DNA of 64,000 nucleotides from an archaeon (GCA_024399275.1 JAKSHS010000002.1:30500-94499), one strand, 5' to 3'; positions 46,572 to 55,790 are shown, counted from the stretch's first letter. Notes: generated by a model from the letters alone, not told the origin. Program-made: numbers and translations.

Positions 46572-46585
46572 AGAAGAAACATTGG

Positions 46586-47764
46586 TCACCAACGGGTAAG
46601 AACCATTGCAACACCATTTCCTCCACCAAAACACAGTGTCCCCAATCCAATATTTTTATTTCTTTTTATCATAGCATGTAAAAGCGTAGTAAGAATCCGA
46701 GCCCCTGAACATCCAATTGGATGTCCTAATGCTATGGCTCCGCCATTGACATTAAACGATTCTCTTGGAATATTAAGACTTTTTTTTACTGCACACGACG
46801 CTGTTGCAAAAGCTTCATTATGCTCAAATAAATCAATATCATCAATACCTATCTTCGCCTTTTTAAGAACATATTTTGTTGCTGGAATCGGAGCCTCCAT
46901 TATCAACTCAGGAGGAACACCACATTCTCCATAGGCCTCTATAGTCGCAAGAGGCTTCAATCCATATTCTTTTGCGAATGAAGAAGAAGCAATAACAAGC
47001 GCAGACGCACCATCACTTAATTGCGATGAATTACCAGCAGTAACTTTTCCATTTGTTTTAAACACCGGTTTAAGTTTCGAAAGGACCTCTACACTAGTGT
47101 TTTCTCTAATACCCTCATCTTTGTCGAAAGTGACATTTTTATCTCCTTGTTTAATCAATATAGGAGAGATTTCGTCCCTAAATGCTCCTGATGTAGCAGC
47201 TTTTGAAGCTTTAATATGACTCTCATATGAAAATAGGTCTGCTTCTTCTCTAGAAATATTAAATTTATCAGCGACAATCTCCCCTGTAAACCCCATATGT
47301 CGGTTAGTAAAAACGTCCCATAATCCATCCAAAATCATAGAATCTTTAATAATCTGATCATTCATCTTAAAACCAAATCTGGCGCCAAATATAAGATAAG
47401 GTGCTGCTGACATATTTTCCATACCGCCTGCAACAACACATTTGTAATCTCCAATCCTGATAGAATCTGCTGCAAGCATAACTGCTTTCATCCCAGATCC
47501 ACAGACCGCATTTACCGTAAAAGATCCTACTTCTACAGGTAGACCGCCATTAATTGCAGCCTGTCTTGCTGGATTTTGCCCTTGACCTGCAGAAATAACA
47601 TTACCCATGATACATTCATCAACATTTCTAGATTCGATCCCGGCTTCTTCCACCGCGCTTTTGACTACTATAGCGCCTAAATCAGTTGCTTTAATACCAG
47701 AAATCGACTTTCCATACTTCCCAATAGGTGTTCTTTTTGCACTGAGTATAACGGCTGTCTCCAT
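46586..47764 (-). CDS. Acetyl-CoA C-acetyltransferase (thiolase)
   Basis: Joins two acetyl-CoA to acetoacetyl-CoA, the first step of mevalonate and isoprenoid synthesis. The 392-residue protein has the acylated Cys in VNAVCGSGMKAV, EHNEAFATAS, NVNGGAIALGHPIGCSGAR and the second Cys in CFGGGNG. It resembles the bacterial AtoB type rather than the archaeal thiolase that partners with HMG-CoA synthase and a DUF35 protein; neither partner is adjacent. Possible acquisition by transfer is an inference. Confidence 0.95.
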   Translation of the reverse strand: METAVILSAKRTPIGKYGKSISGIKATDLGAIVVKSAVEEAGIESRNVDECIMGNVISAGQGQNPARQAAINGGLPVEVGSFTVNAVCGSGMKAVMLAADSIRIGDYKCVVAGGMENMSAAPYLIFGARFGFKMNDQIIKDSMILDGLWDVFTNRHMGFTGEIVADKFNISREEADLFSYESHIKASKAATSGAFRDEISPILIKQGDKNVTFDKDEGIRENTSVEVLSKLKPVFKTNGKVTAGNSSQLSDGASALVIASSSFAKEYGLKPLATIEAYGECGVPPELIMEAPIPATKYVLKKAKIGIDDIDLFEHNEAFATASCAVKKSLNIPRESFNVNGGAIALGHPIGCSGARILTTLLHAMIKRNKNIGLGTLCFGGGNGVAMVLTRW

Positions 47765-47811
47765 ATGATGCGACCCTTCAAATTAAAAACTAAACAATTT
47801 GGTTATTAATC

Positions 47812-49128
47812 TTACCTTTTGATAAATTCAATCGGTTGTTCCAAACCCATTCTTTTTAACGGTTTAGAAAGGTGCCTTCGAGAACACACAGGTGGTTCAT
47901 ACCATCCAGGGACTATCCATCTACTCCTATATTGAACAACTGCACTCTTCTCTTTGGTATGACAAGTTTTACAGCGATATCCTTGTCCTCTACCTATAGA
48001 ATTCATTTTCTTTTCGCATATGGGACATATAGGATTGGAAATTTTTTCAGCACATCTCACTACTGACACAACATGAAGTTTCTCAACATTTAACGTTCTT
48101 GGATACTCCCTAAATTCTCCAACAACTTCTATCTCGTCATCAGGAATAAGCTGATCAAATACAAATCTAAATTCTTTAGATGGTTCATACGCTCCGCACG
48201 TGATCACTCCATATTTTGTACTAATACCTATAAATGTATGTCCCCCTCTGATATGGTTCGCTTTTGAGACAACCTTTCCCCCAATAAAATACGACCGATT
48301 TGATACTAGCTCTTTAGCATCCCTAATAACATGATCGTCAGTTCCCTGATTCGTAAGAAATACAAGCCAACGATATATCTTCTCAGTCTTTACTATGTTT
48401 GCAGCATCAATGACGTCCCTAAGAACATCACCTCTTATGCCATACAACACTGGACAAGGTGTAGACGGCACTATTGCTACTTTTCCTGTTCTATCTTCCC
48501 AATTATTGAAAGTGGTCGGAAATTTAGAATCCATTTTTTTTATAGAAGTAGGATCGTACTGTCTTTTGGTACCCCATCTCTCCCTCTCTCTATAAGCCAA
48601 TAATTCAAATGTTATATCTTCTGGAATCCATGCGAGACCACATGTAGCACCTATAAGCCCCCTTCCATTTCCAGTGGTATATGTCAACGCACCGATTCTA
48701 TCTATCTCCCTGTCTATCTCCTCTCTGCTCAGTATAGTGGTAACACCTCTTTTATAAAACGACACATCTGGTCTTTGAGAAGAAATCAATAACCCGGCAT
48801 TCGCATCAGATTCACAATATTTTTCAGTTATAGGAATTAGCCTTTTCATTATACTTCTATAATCTAACTCATAATTGTCTGAATCATCGTAACAATAAAA
48901 CTCCTTGTCGTCAACCATTCCAATAAATCTCTTCTTCCCAACCCCATGACCGAACTTCATAACCAAAGATCCATTACCTCTAGTTTTCCACGGAACTGCG
49001 GGATTAAGTCTCACGAGCCTCGGACAACCTATGAGGTCTAAATCCGACAACTCTTTAATGATCTCTGTAGCAAGAAATGTCGTGCAGTTACCTCTAACAG
49101 AGTCAGTATCGTCAACAGCTACAAACAT
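47812..49128 (-). CDS. tiaS: tRNA(Ile2) 2-agmatinylcytidine synthetase
   Basis: Attaches agmatine to C34 of tRNA-Ile(CAU) so it reads AUA. The 438-residue protein begins MFVAVDDTDSVRGNCTTFLA, the ATP-binding kinase-like domain, then NPAVPWKTRGNGS, the OB-fold region, and a C-terminal zinc ribbon (CPICEKKMNSIGRGQGYRC and CHTKEK). Typical archaeal length. Confidence 0.95.
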   Translation of the reverse strand: MFVAVDDTDSVRGNCTTFLATEIIKELSDLDLIGCPRLVRLNPAVPWKTRGNGSLVMKFGHGVGKKRFIGMVDDKEFYCYDDSDNYELDYRSIMKRLIPITEKYCESDANAGLLISSQRPDVSFYKRGVTTILSREEIDREIDRIGALTYTTGNGRGLIGATCGLAWIPEDITFELLAYRERERWGTKRQYDPTSIKKMDSKFPTTFNNWEDRTGKVAIVPSTPCPVLYGIRGDVLRDVIDAANIVKTEKIYRWLVFLTNQGTDDHVIRDAKELVSNRSYFIGGKVVSKANHIRGGHTFIGISTKYGVITCGAYEPSKEFRFVFDQLIPDDEIEVVGEFREYPRTLNVEKLHVVSVVRCAEKISNPICPICEKKMNSIGRGQGYRCKTCHTKEKSAVVQYRSRWIVPGWYEPPVCSRRHLSKPLKRMGLEQPIEFIKR

Positions 49129-49135
49129 CTCTTAA

Positions 49136-50206
49136 CTATTCACCTGAAAATAGATGATGCATCATCCAATCTACGTCAAATTTTATGATGTCCTCATACC
49201 TCTGACCATTACAGATGAATGCAATTGGAATATTAACAGCACTCGCAATTGATAGAACCGCCCCCCCTTTCGAATCAGCATCCATTTTTGTGAGAATAGC
49301 AGCATCCACACCGATTGCATCATTAAACACACGTACTTGCTCCACAATATCGTTGCCAGCAAGCGAGTCCCCTACAAATATTTTCAATTCTGGTTTTGCA
49401 ACCCTCACAATCTTCTTCATCTCGTCAATGAGATTTTTGTCAGTTTGCATGCGTCCGGCAGTGTCGATAAAAACAACATCCTTTTTTTTCATCTTTGCGT
49501 ACTTTATAGCGTCAAATGCAACCGCAGCAGGATCTGCATTTTGTGAATGTTTTATAACTTTACATCCTAAATTCTCAGCATGAATAGATATCTGCTCAAT
49601 AGCTCCTGCCCTAAAAGTATCTCCAGCTGCCATCACAACTGTGTAACCACTGTTCATAACATAATTTGCAATTTTAGCTATGGTCGTCGTCTTTCCAGTT
49701 CCGTTAATTCCAACAAACATTACAGACACAGGCCTATCTTGCTGCTCAAACCAAACATCAAAATCAAATTTACTAGCTTCAAGGGTATTCTTGATAGCAT
49801 CCTTAACCGAAAATTCAACTAGCTGCGCCAACGAATCCTCAGAGTTCAATCTCGCTCCAACAAGGCTTTTTTTAACATTTTTCTTGATTTCATCGATAAC
49901 AGAAAGTGCTACATCCGATTCAAGCAACACGATCTCCAGATTCCAAAGAAATTCATCTAATGAATCTTCCCTAACTTTCTTCCCAAATCTCGCCCTCTTA
50001 GCAACATCAACAATGACAGCTGCATCTTTTCCTGCTGCCACTCTATACTCCTTCGACCCTACCTGCCTTCCCTCGATCTGTTTTTCAAGCACCTGTTCTG
50101 TCGTAGGTGATGGAGTAGAATCCCCCACTGTGGGCTCTATAGAAAACAATCCCACGCCAACTTTCTTAAAAACATCCTTTAATTTCTGTTTCAGAGAGTC
50201 AAACAT
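49136..50206 (-). CDS. ftsY: Signal recognition particle receptor FtsY
   Basis: The SRP receptor GTPase, 356 residues. A short variable N-terminus is followed by the NG domain: GINGTGKTTTIAKIA (G1), AAGDTFRAGAIEQ, VFIDTAGRMQTDKNLIDEM (G3), TKMDADSKGG (G4) and the C-terminal IAFICNGQRYEDI. It is in the order LX-prefoldin alpha-FtsY conserved in Euryarchaeota. Confidence 0.96.
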   Translation of the reverse strand: MFDSLKQKLKDVFKKVGVGLFSIEPTVGDSTPSPTTEQVLEKQIEGRQVGSKEYRVAAGKDAAVIVDVAKRARFGKKVREDSLDEFLWNLEIVLLESDVALSVIDEIKKNVKKSLVGARLNSEDSLAQLVEFSVKDAIKNTLEASKFDFDVWFEQQDRPVSVMFVGINGTGKTTTIAKIANYVMNSGYTVVMAAGDTFRAGAIEQISIHAENLGCKVIKHSQNADPAAVAFDAIKYAKMKKKDVVFIDTAGRMQTDKNLIDEMKKIVRVAKPELKIFVGDSLAGNDIVEQVRVFNDAIGVDAAILTKMDADSKGGAVLSIASAVNIPIAFICNGQRYEDIIKFDVDWMMHHLFSGE

Positions 50207-50215
50207 AGAGTGCGG

Positions 50216-50641
50216 TCACTGCTGTCTTTTCTGATATTCTTGTTGGACAACAACTGCGAGTGTCCTAGCCTTACCATCCAATTCTTCGATGGCAGATGAG
50301 AGTTTCTTAATAACTTCGGATGTCTTCTCAATATTAGACGCCATATACTTCGTTGCATCTTCAGTATTCATATCAACTGAAACTCTATTTCCTATACCAA
50401 CAACTACTAGCTTGCTATCCGCAACTTTAACCCGAATAAATGATGACATTCCCACAGGAGCAAGAATCTCATCGCCCTCACTCGCACCTGCGAGCATCGC
50501 AAATGTATCGCGAGTCCTAATCATCTCTTCAAGAGAGATTTGAAGGAACTGCGACTGCTTCACTGCAGAATCAATCTGCGCCCTAAGCACATCGAGTGCC
50601 GCTATAGATTGTTGAAATTCGTCGTCATTCACACTATGCAC
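50216..50641 (-). CDS. pfdA: Prefoldin subunit alpha
   Basis: A 141-residue chaperone subunit with two long coiled-coil helices around a short beta-hairpin region (ILAPVGMSSFIRVKVADS, VVVGIGNRVSVDM). Overlaps the LX gene by eight bases. Confidence 0.93.
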   Translation of the reverse strand: MHSVNDDEFQQSIAALDVLRAQIDSAVKQSQFLQISLEEMIRTRDTFAMLAGASEGDEILAPVGMSSFIRVKVADSKLVVVGIGNRVSVDMNTEDATKYMASNIEKTSEVIKKLSSAIEELDGKARTLAVVVQQEYQKRQQ

Positions 50642-50861
50642 CGACTTTATACTTCACTACATGGTCAGTGACTTCATCATTACTCAGCGCCTTAATATCC
50701 GAAAGCGTAATTTGCCATCTCTTGATTTTATGTCTACTGCCAATGACAGAGAAAACTTGCTCTCTGGCTTTCATCTCATCCTCTGCCGCAACCTCAATAC
50801 AAAACGGCTGTTTTCCTATTCGTACACTCAAAAAGGTACCAGTCACCCGAAAACCTCTCAT
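50634..50861 (-). CDS. rplX: 50S ribosomal protein LX (L18Ae)
   Basis: A 75-residue archaeal L20a/LX protein: MRGFRVTGTF at the N-terminus, EDEMKAREQVFSVIGSRHKI and the LSDIKALSNDEVTD tail region. It is first in the LX-prefoldin-FtsY unit. In many relatives aIF6 and L31e/L39e come before it; here there is a 316-base gap instead. Confidence 0.92.
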   Translation of the reverse strand: MRGFRVTGTFLSVRIGKQPFCIEVAAEDEMKAREQVFSVIGSRHKIKRWQITLSDIKALSNDEVTDHVVKYKVGA

Positions 50862-51177
50862 CTCAAGCTCCCGCCTTCCAATCTATAACTATGTAATAAG
50901 TCTTTCCTTAATCTATTTTCGTACAATATTGGCTGACAACTTTCCATCCTACTAAAACCCGCTGTACTATCTAATGCGTCTATACCAACAAGGCATATGT
51001 CAAATCACATCATCAGCCAAAGTGATTTTTTTAATATACACACCTAATCGTGAAATAGGAAAACATGCAACCACACAATATTCTAAACTAAGTAGTTTGA
51101 AAATCACCCCAAATCTCGTAAAGATAAACCGAATGATCCACCAACGCATCAAATATTTCAAAATTAGGCCTGTTATT
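50862..51177. other. Gene-free region between LX and PriS
   Basis: C/A-rich on the plus strand. It contains a possible LX promoter (minus-strand GTTATAGA near 50890). Reading on from the PriS TAG, 29 sense codons precede another TAG. No RNA gene or named element is recognised. Confidence 0.4.
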
Positions 51178-52320
51178 CTAAGGAATTTTTATGTCTGCCA
51201 TCCCTCTCCCCACAAGAAACACTGCAGCATACTCCGGTACTGATGAAATACCACTCAACACAAAGCGTTGATCTTTTATTTTAATGTCTACATCCCTCCT
51301 AGTAACAACAGTAACATCATCATCAGAATATTGATCCGGTACCGCCGAAACTAACGGATCAAAATCTGTAAGATCATCCCTTGATAATGGCACTACGCGT
51401 AACCCGCTTTTTCCATGAATGGATCCTGGAAGACGAATTAATCTTTTAGTGTCGCTAGTAACTGGTTCATCTATCTTCCCAGACAACTCAGGTATCAGAT
51501 CCTGTGCTGCCAATCGCAAGAACTCCTGCGCGTCCTTTCCCAACAACACTCCTTCTTTTCCAAAAACTTTTGTTCCTACTTTTCGAAAATAAACTCTACA
51601 TTTTTTGATTGAATCATTATCAACATTTTTAATCGATGGATATAACCTCCTAACTTCCTCCGGCCCAAAATTACAGACATCATCAATAACTCTCCTCATC
51701 ACACTTCTTATACGGAGTTTCCATCCACCGGAATCCTCAATAGAACTCTTGCCTTTACCTATAGATTCAAACATCCGGTCAGTGTTCAACCCATTGGACG
51801 TGATATAGTCTACAATTTCTCTCCTTCCGTAGGAATCCAACCCTATGACGTCACTTTCTTCAATATGAACATGGTACCCCCTTCCTCCAGAAAAAACAAT
51901 ATGTACTTGATTCTCGTCAAAACCTAAATCATCTAAAAGAAAGGAATCCACAAGTTTAATCACTTCTTTCTTAATCTGCCCCAACATTTCAGGGTACGAC
52001 ATATTCTCGGCACCAGCAAGATGATCCGCATCTAAATCAAAAACAAGATCTGCACCCAACCACTCTTTCTCTTCTATAGTTGGAGCATCAGGTTTTCTAT
52101 AATATGCTGTAGAATAATAACAATGAGACGGAACTTGAGTATATACAAACCTCCTAACATCAGTCAAAGTGACAAACCTCATATGTCTTCTAACAAAATT
52201 TTTGTCAAAAAACATAAAACCAAATTCTCTTCTACCAAAGCGGGATGGTACAATAATTGAATTCTTCTCGTAATATTTCCTGAACGATTTTAAAAGAAAA
52301 CGAGCGTTTACATCCATCAT
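51178..52320 (-). CDS. priS: DNA primase small (catalytic) subunit
   Basis: The primer-synthesising subunit that works with PriL. About 380 residues from the ATG at 52320. It has the catalytic Asp pair in LVFDLDADHL, the VFSGGRGYHVHI motif and the arginine-rich SIHGKSGLRVVP region, in the usual order. A TATA-like TTAATTAT at 52343-52350 implies transcription near 52320, so the ATG at 52344 would not be transcribed; the ATG at 52317 is the alternative. The stop is TAG. Confidence 0.94.
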   Translation of the reverse strand: MMDVNARFLLKSFRKYYEKNSIIVPSRFGRREFGFMFFDKNFVRRHMRFVTLTDVRRFVYTQVPSHCYYSTAYYRKPDAPTIEEKEWLGADLVFDLDADHLAGAENMSYPEMLGQIKKEVIKLVDSFLLDDLGFDENQVHIVFSGGRGYHVHIEESDVIGLDSYGRREIVDYITSNGLNTDRMFESIGKGKSSIEDSGGWKLRIRSVMRRVIDDVCNFGPEEVRRLYPSIKNVDNDSIKKCRVYFRKVGTKVFGKEGVLLGKDAQEFLRLAAQDLIPELSGKIDEPVTSDTKRLIRLPGSIHGKSGLRVVPLSRDDLTDFDPLVSAVPDQYSDDDVTVVTRRDVDIKIKDQRFVLSGISSVPEYAAVFLVGRGMADIKIP

Positions 52321-52342
52321 TTTTAGAACCATTGAATAACAC

Positions 52343-52354
52343 ATAATTAAAATA
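52343..52354. promoter_or_regulatory. Shared AT-rich promoter element between divergent priS and tatD-like genes
   Basis: ATAATTAAAATA can serve as a TATA element on both strands: TTAATTAT for priS (start near 52320) and AATTAAAA for the TatD-like gene (start near 52375). Only 58 bases separate the two start codons. Confidence 0.45.
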
Positions 52355-52378
52355 ACGGCCCCAATACACCCATAAACG

Positions 52379-53212
52379 ATGAAATTTCCGGCCTACGATA
52401 ACCATTTTCACATGTCCCCTTCAGGAAGAAACATACTTGCCGCAAAAGAGTACGAATCCGCCGGAGGCACTGGCTTTACACTCGTAACATTACCATACGA
52501 AGAAGTTCAAATTTCTGAACCGTCAGATTTTTTAAAATCGTTTAAAATTACACTATCATTGGCGGACAAAGTCAGGGAGCAAACAAATTTAAAAATCAAT
52601 ATCGCCGTCGGACCCTACCCTATTCTTCTTATCCCTTTAGCCGAAAGATACGGTCTCAAAAAAGCTGAGCAAATGTTGATTACGGGTATGGAGGACGCCG
52701 CTAAACTTGTTGCCGATGGAAAAGCATCTGCACTTGGGGAAATAGGGCGACCTCACTTCTTAGTAGACGAAGACATAATAGTCGCGTCCAACAGAATAAT
52801 GCTCAGGGGAATGGAACTAGCACATGAAAATGATTGTCCCGTGATAATTCATTGCGAATCAGAATCTTACACAAACAAAAGCCTTGTCGACATTGCAAAG
52901 GCGGCTGGGCTAAGTGCCGAAAAAGTTATAAAACATTCGTCACCACCTCTCATAACATTAGAAGAAACATATGGTCTTACTCCTTCAATACCTGCGTCAA
53001 GATCATCAATCAAAAATGCATTATCGAAGGGGAACAAGTTTATGATAGAAACTGACTTCGTTGACGATCCAAAAAGACCAACTTTTGTTATGCCGGCAAC
53101 CACTGTTCCTAAAAGAATTAATGGGTTTTATCAGTCTGGAATACTTACAAAAGAGCAAATTTACAGAATGTGTGAGGACATTCCGGATAGCCTCTACTCC
53201 AGACATAAATAA
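52379..53212 (+). CDS. TatD-related metal-dependent hydrolase
   Basis: A 277-residue amidohydrolase-fold protein. Metal-ligand motifs are NHFHMS near the N-terminus, the Glu in ALGEIGRPH, CPVIIHCES and VIKHSSPP, then FMIETDFVDDP. It belongs to the archaeal TatD-like group often called predicted deoxyribonucleases; the substrate is unknown. The beginning KFPAYDNHFHM and the short spacing from the promoter suggest a nearly leaderless mRNA. The MBL-fold gene follows by two bases. Confidence 0.88.
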   Translation: MKFPAYDNHFHMSPSGRNILAAKEYESAGGTGFTLVTLPYEEVQISEPSDFLKSFKITLSLADKVREQTNLKINIAVGPYPILLIPLAERYGLKKAEQMLITGMEDAAKLVADGKASALGEIGRPHFLVDEDIIVASNRIMLRGMELAHENDCPVIIHCESESYTNKSLVDIAKAAGLSAEKVIKHSSPPLITLEETYGLTPSIPASRSSIKNALSKGNKFMIETDFVDDPKRPTFVMPATTVPKRINGFYQSGILTKEQIYRMCEDIPDSLYSRHK

Positions 53213-53214
53213 TT

Positions 53215-53961
53215 GTGCCGAATTGTAAACTCAATATGAATGCAAAAGTTTCGTGTGCGTACAATGAAGGATCCGTTGAAGATTCACCATTCATTGGTGC
53301 AAAGGGGTTCTCGATAATGATAGAAGTTGACAATCAAAAAACGCTTTTCGACACTGGTATGCGAGGTAGGTATCTCATTCACAACCTCTATTATCTCGGT
53401 ATTGAACCCAATGATATCGATAGGATAGTCATATCCCACAATCATTCTGGGAATATAGGTGGCTTGCCTAAAATTCTGAAAGACAGAAGCAAATCAATAG
53501 ATGTTTACATAAACTCTCTACTTACAGAAGTAAAAATCAAACCTCCAGAACTCGAAAAAAAAGTGCTTTTTCATGAAATGACAGGAACTACCAACCTAAG
53601 CGAACATCTTTTCACGGTCGGTCCGTTTGGGCCATTAGAAGAATACGTCATAGTACTAAATACAATCAAAGGACCAGTCATCATAGCTTCATGTTATCAT
53701 CATGGGACAGAATGTGTTCTTTCATCAGTAAAAAAAATAACTAAACAAAATCCTGCATGCCTTATCGGCGGAATCCACGTTCCAAGGGCAAACAGAATAA
53801 GCATGGATCCAACCGCTAAAATCTTCAGTTCTTTCGGTTGCCCTAGCATGTATTTTAACCATTGCGCATCTCCCAGTGGTATAACATTTCTTAGAGTTCA
53901 CTTCGGTTTAGAAAATGTTAAAGACTTCTACGCAGGATCCAGTTTAAACTTTGAGGTCTAG
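53215..53961 (+). CDS. Metallo-beta-lactamase-fold protein (COG1237 type) with degenerate metal site
   Basis: A 248-residue MBL-fold protein. KTLFDTGMRGRYLIHNL, DRIVISHNHSGNIGGLP, IIASCYHHGTECVL and CLIGGIHV align with the COG1237 family, some members of which are named for a step in methanopterin synthesis. The usual HxHxDH reads H75-N-H77-S-G79-N80: the Asp and third His are replaced, so the second metal ion probably cannot bind. GTG at 53215 is assumed; an ATG at 53236 is also possible. It follows the TatD-like gene by two bases. Confidence 0.82.
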   Translation: MPNCKLNMNAKVSCAYNEGSVEDSPFIGAKGFSIMIEVDNQKTLFDTGMRGRYLIHNLYYLGIEPNDIDRIVISHNHSGNIGGLPKILKDRSKSIDVYINSLLTEVKIKPPELEKKVLFHEMTGTTNLSEHLFTVGPFGPLEEYVIVLNTIKGPVIIASCYHHGTECVLSSVKKITKQNPACLIGGIHVPRANRISMDPTAKIFSSFGCPSMYFNHCASPSGITFLRVHFGLENVKDFYAGSSLNFEV

Positions 53962-53999
53962 TTTATTATACAATTAAAAGCTATCAGTCAGCCGCGATT

Positions 54000-54959
54000 A
54001 TGACAGGATGGAGATTTAGAACAGCAATTATGTTCATTTTTTTGACTGCACTTCTCATGTCCATGGGCGCATTAGCAAGTCTATGGTTATCTTCCGGATG
54101 GTATGTAGGTGCGGGAGTAATGTTCATTTTTTCATCAATAATGTGCCTCATTTCCTATTATAAATCGAAAGAAATAGCGCTGCGAATGAATCACGCAAAA
54201 ATTATCAATGAACAAGAAAACCCGAGGCTCTATAAGCTAGTACGGGAAGTTGCAGAAAGAGCCGAAGTTCCAATGCCAGATGTAGGCTTGTGCATTAGCT
54301 CTCAACCGAATGCATTTGCTACTGGTAGAAATCCGAGTCACGCCGCAGTTGTTGTAACATCAGCATTGTTAGATCTTCTTCCTGATGACGAATTAAAAGG
54401 TGTAATTGCACATGAAATGTCACACATCAAAAATCGTGACATTCTCATAATGAGCATAGCATCTACATTAGCCATGGCCATTTCATACGTTGCGCACTAT
54501 CTCTATTGGATGGCATTTGTAAATAGCCTGGACAGACAAAAAGACGACAACAACTCAACAATTATTCTAATGGCAGTTGCTATTGCTACGCAAATACTTG
54601 TTCCAATAGCGGCACTTATCATTCAGCTAGGTATCTCAAGAAATCGCGAATATCTTGCTGATGAAACAGGTGCAAAAATCATCGACAATCCTCTCGCACT
54701 CGCGAGAGCGTTAAGGCATCTCGATGATAGTATTAAGAGAATCAACTCGTCAATTAGTTATCACACAAAGGCATATCAAAGCGGAACAACACCAGCATTC
54801 AATCCTGCTGATGAATACCAAAGTGCCCATATGTGGATTGCAAATCCTCTCACGGGAAAAGGTTCAATATTCTCCAACTTGTTTAGCACACACCCCCCGA
54901 TGGAGGAAAGAATTGCCAGATTGAATGCTTTAGCATATGGATCGAATCCATGGTATTGA
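54000..54959 (+). CDS. htpX: HtpX-type membrane zinc metalloprotease
   Basis: A 319-residue M48 protease for membrane protein quality control. Two N-terminal membrane helices (about residues 10-30 and 35-55) precede the cytosolic catalytic part with VIAHEMSHIKNRDI (HExxH). Two more helices follow (about residues 150-175 and 185-210), then the third ligand Glu in ISRNREYLADETGA. C-terminal STHPPMEERIARL is typical. Confidence 0.95.
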   Translation: MTGWRFRTAIMFIFLTALLMSMGALASLWLSSGWYVGAGVMFIFSSIMCLISYYKSKEIALRMNHAKIINEQENPRLYKLVREVAERAEVPMPDVGLCISSQPNAFATGRNPSHAAVVVTSALLDLLPDDELKGVIAHEMSHIKNRDILIMSIASTLAMAISYVAHYLYWMAFVNSLDRQKDDNNSTIILMAVAIATQILVPIAALIIQLGISRNREYLADETGAKIIDNPLALARALRHLDDSIKRINSSISYHTKAYQSGTTPAFNPADEYQSAHMWIANPLTGKGSIFSNLFSTHPPMEERIARLNALAYGSNPWY

Positions 54960-55078
54960 TTTAGCAAACAAAGCGCAACATTTTCCTTTACTTCAAAACT
55001 TCCACTTTGCAGTCATATAGCCTCTACTCATAGCAACTAACTTAAGATCTTTACACAGATATCGTTGACTAGATTGAA

Positions 55079-55567
55079 ATGTTTGGAAGGAAGCTAGGAA
55101 TTAAAAACAGGATTAAACTTCTGCTGATCGACGAAGCAAATGATTTACAATCCCAAGTCGCAGAATATTTCATCTGCGATATGTATGGGGACAAGTACTG
55201 TGTTTATAGTGCTGGTCCAGAGACCAAATATATCGACTGCGAACTTATATCAGTAATGTATCAACTAGGCTACGATATAAGATCAAAAAAATCAAAAGGC
55301 TTTGATCACAAAGAAATTCCGAAAAAATTAGATTACATTATATTTCTTGAAGAGGAAACATATAACAAATTCAAGAATACCGTCCCGTGGGACGCACCAC
55401 AAATTGTTGTCGACTTTGGAAGGAAAAATAACTTTGAAAAAGCCACAGACGATACTGAACTATTCAAATACTATCAACAATTCATCGAAAGAATCAAGAT
55501 TTGGACAGAAAATACATTTAGTAGTACAGAAAAATTAAAGCTAATAGCAGAAACAAAATCTCTGTAG
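55079..55567 (+). CDS. Low-molecular-weight phosphatase/ArsC-like protein without the catalytic Cys and Arg
   Basis: A 162-residue protein whose first 100 residues follow the LMW-PTP/arsenate reductase fold: LLLIDEANDLQSQVAEYF at the P-loop, VYSAGPETKYIDC, and DYIIFLEEET for the later Asp loop. At the signature CxxNSCRS the protein has Asp18 for Cys and Gln24 for Arg, so the enzyme should be inactive. The C-terminal helix (ELFKYYQQFIERIKIWTE) matches the family end. No ars gene is near. A binding or regulatory role is an inference. Confidence 0.75.
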   Translation: MFGRKLGIKNRIKLLLIDEANDLQSQVAEYFICDMYGDKYCVYSAGPETKYIDCELISVMYQLGYDIRSKKSKGFDHKEIPKKLDYIIFLEEETYNKFKNTVPWDAPQIVVDFGRKNNFEKATDDTELFKYYQQFIERIKIWTENTFSSTEKLKLIAETKSL

Positions 55568-55790
55568 AACACGAAACGAATACGCTTGTAACATGTAAAA
55601 TAACGTCGTGTTCATAACATGAGACAAATTCATCAACCTCCACACCACTCATCCAATAAATGCTACGTCGAGAGTGTCTGCCAGAAGACATGCTGTATTA
55701 TCACAAACACATTGTATTACGTCCCATACAAGACCCAAATTTAAGACAAGAAGTAAAATATAATGTTATATTTGGCAAACTGACCATCGA
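55568..55790. other. Spacer with NAD kinase promoter
   Basis: C/A-rich spacer. TTATATTT at 55766-55773 is a good TATA box for the next gene, whose ATG at 55791 would then be leaderless or nearly so. Confidence 0.45.

Noticed and set aside
50900..51060. C/D box guide RNA on the minus strand between LX and PriS
   Set aside because: A TGATGA box is present but no CTGA partner at a suitable distance was found.
51085..51180. Extension of PriS through its TAG for 29 more codons
   Set aside because: A second TAG follows, the residues do not resemble a PriS tail, and the normal length is already reached. Chance openness is the simpler reading.
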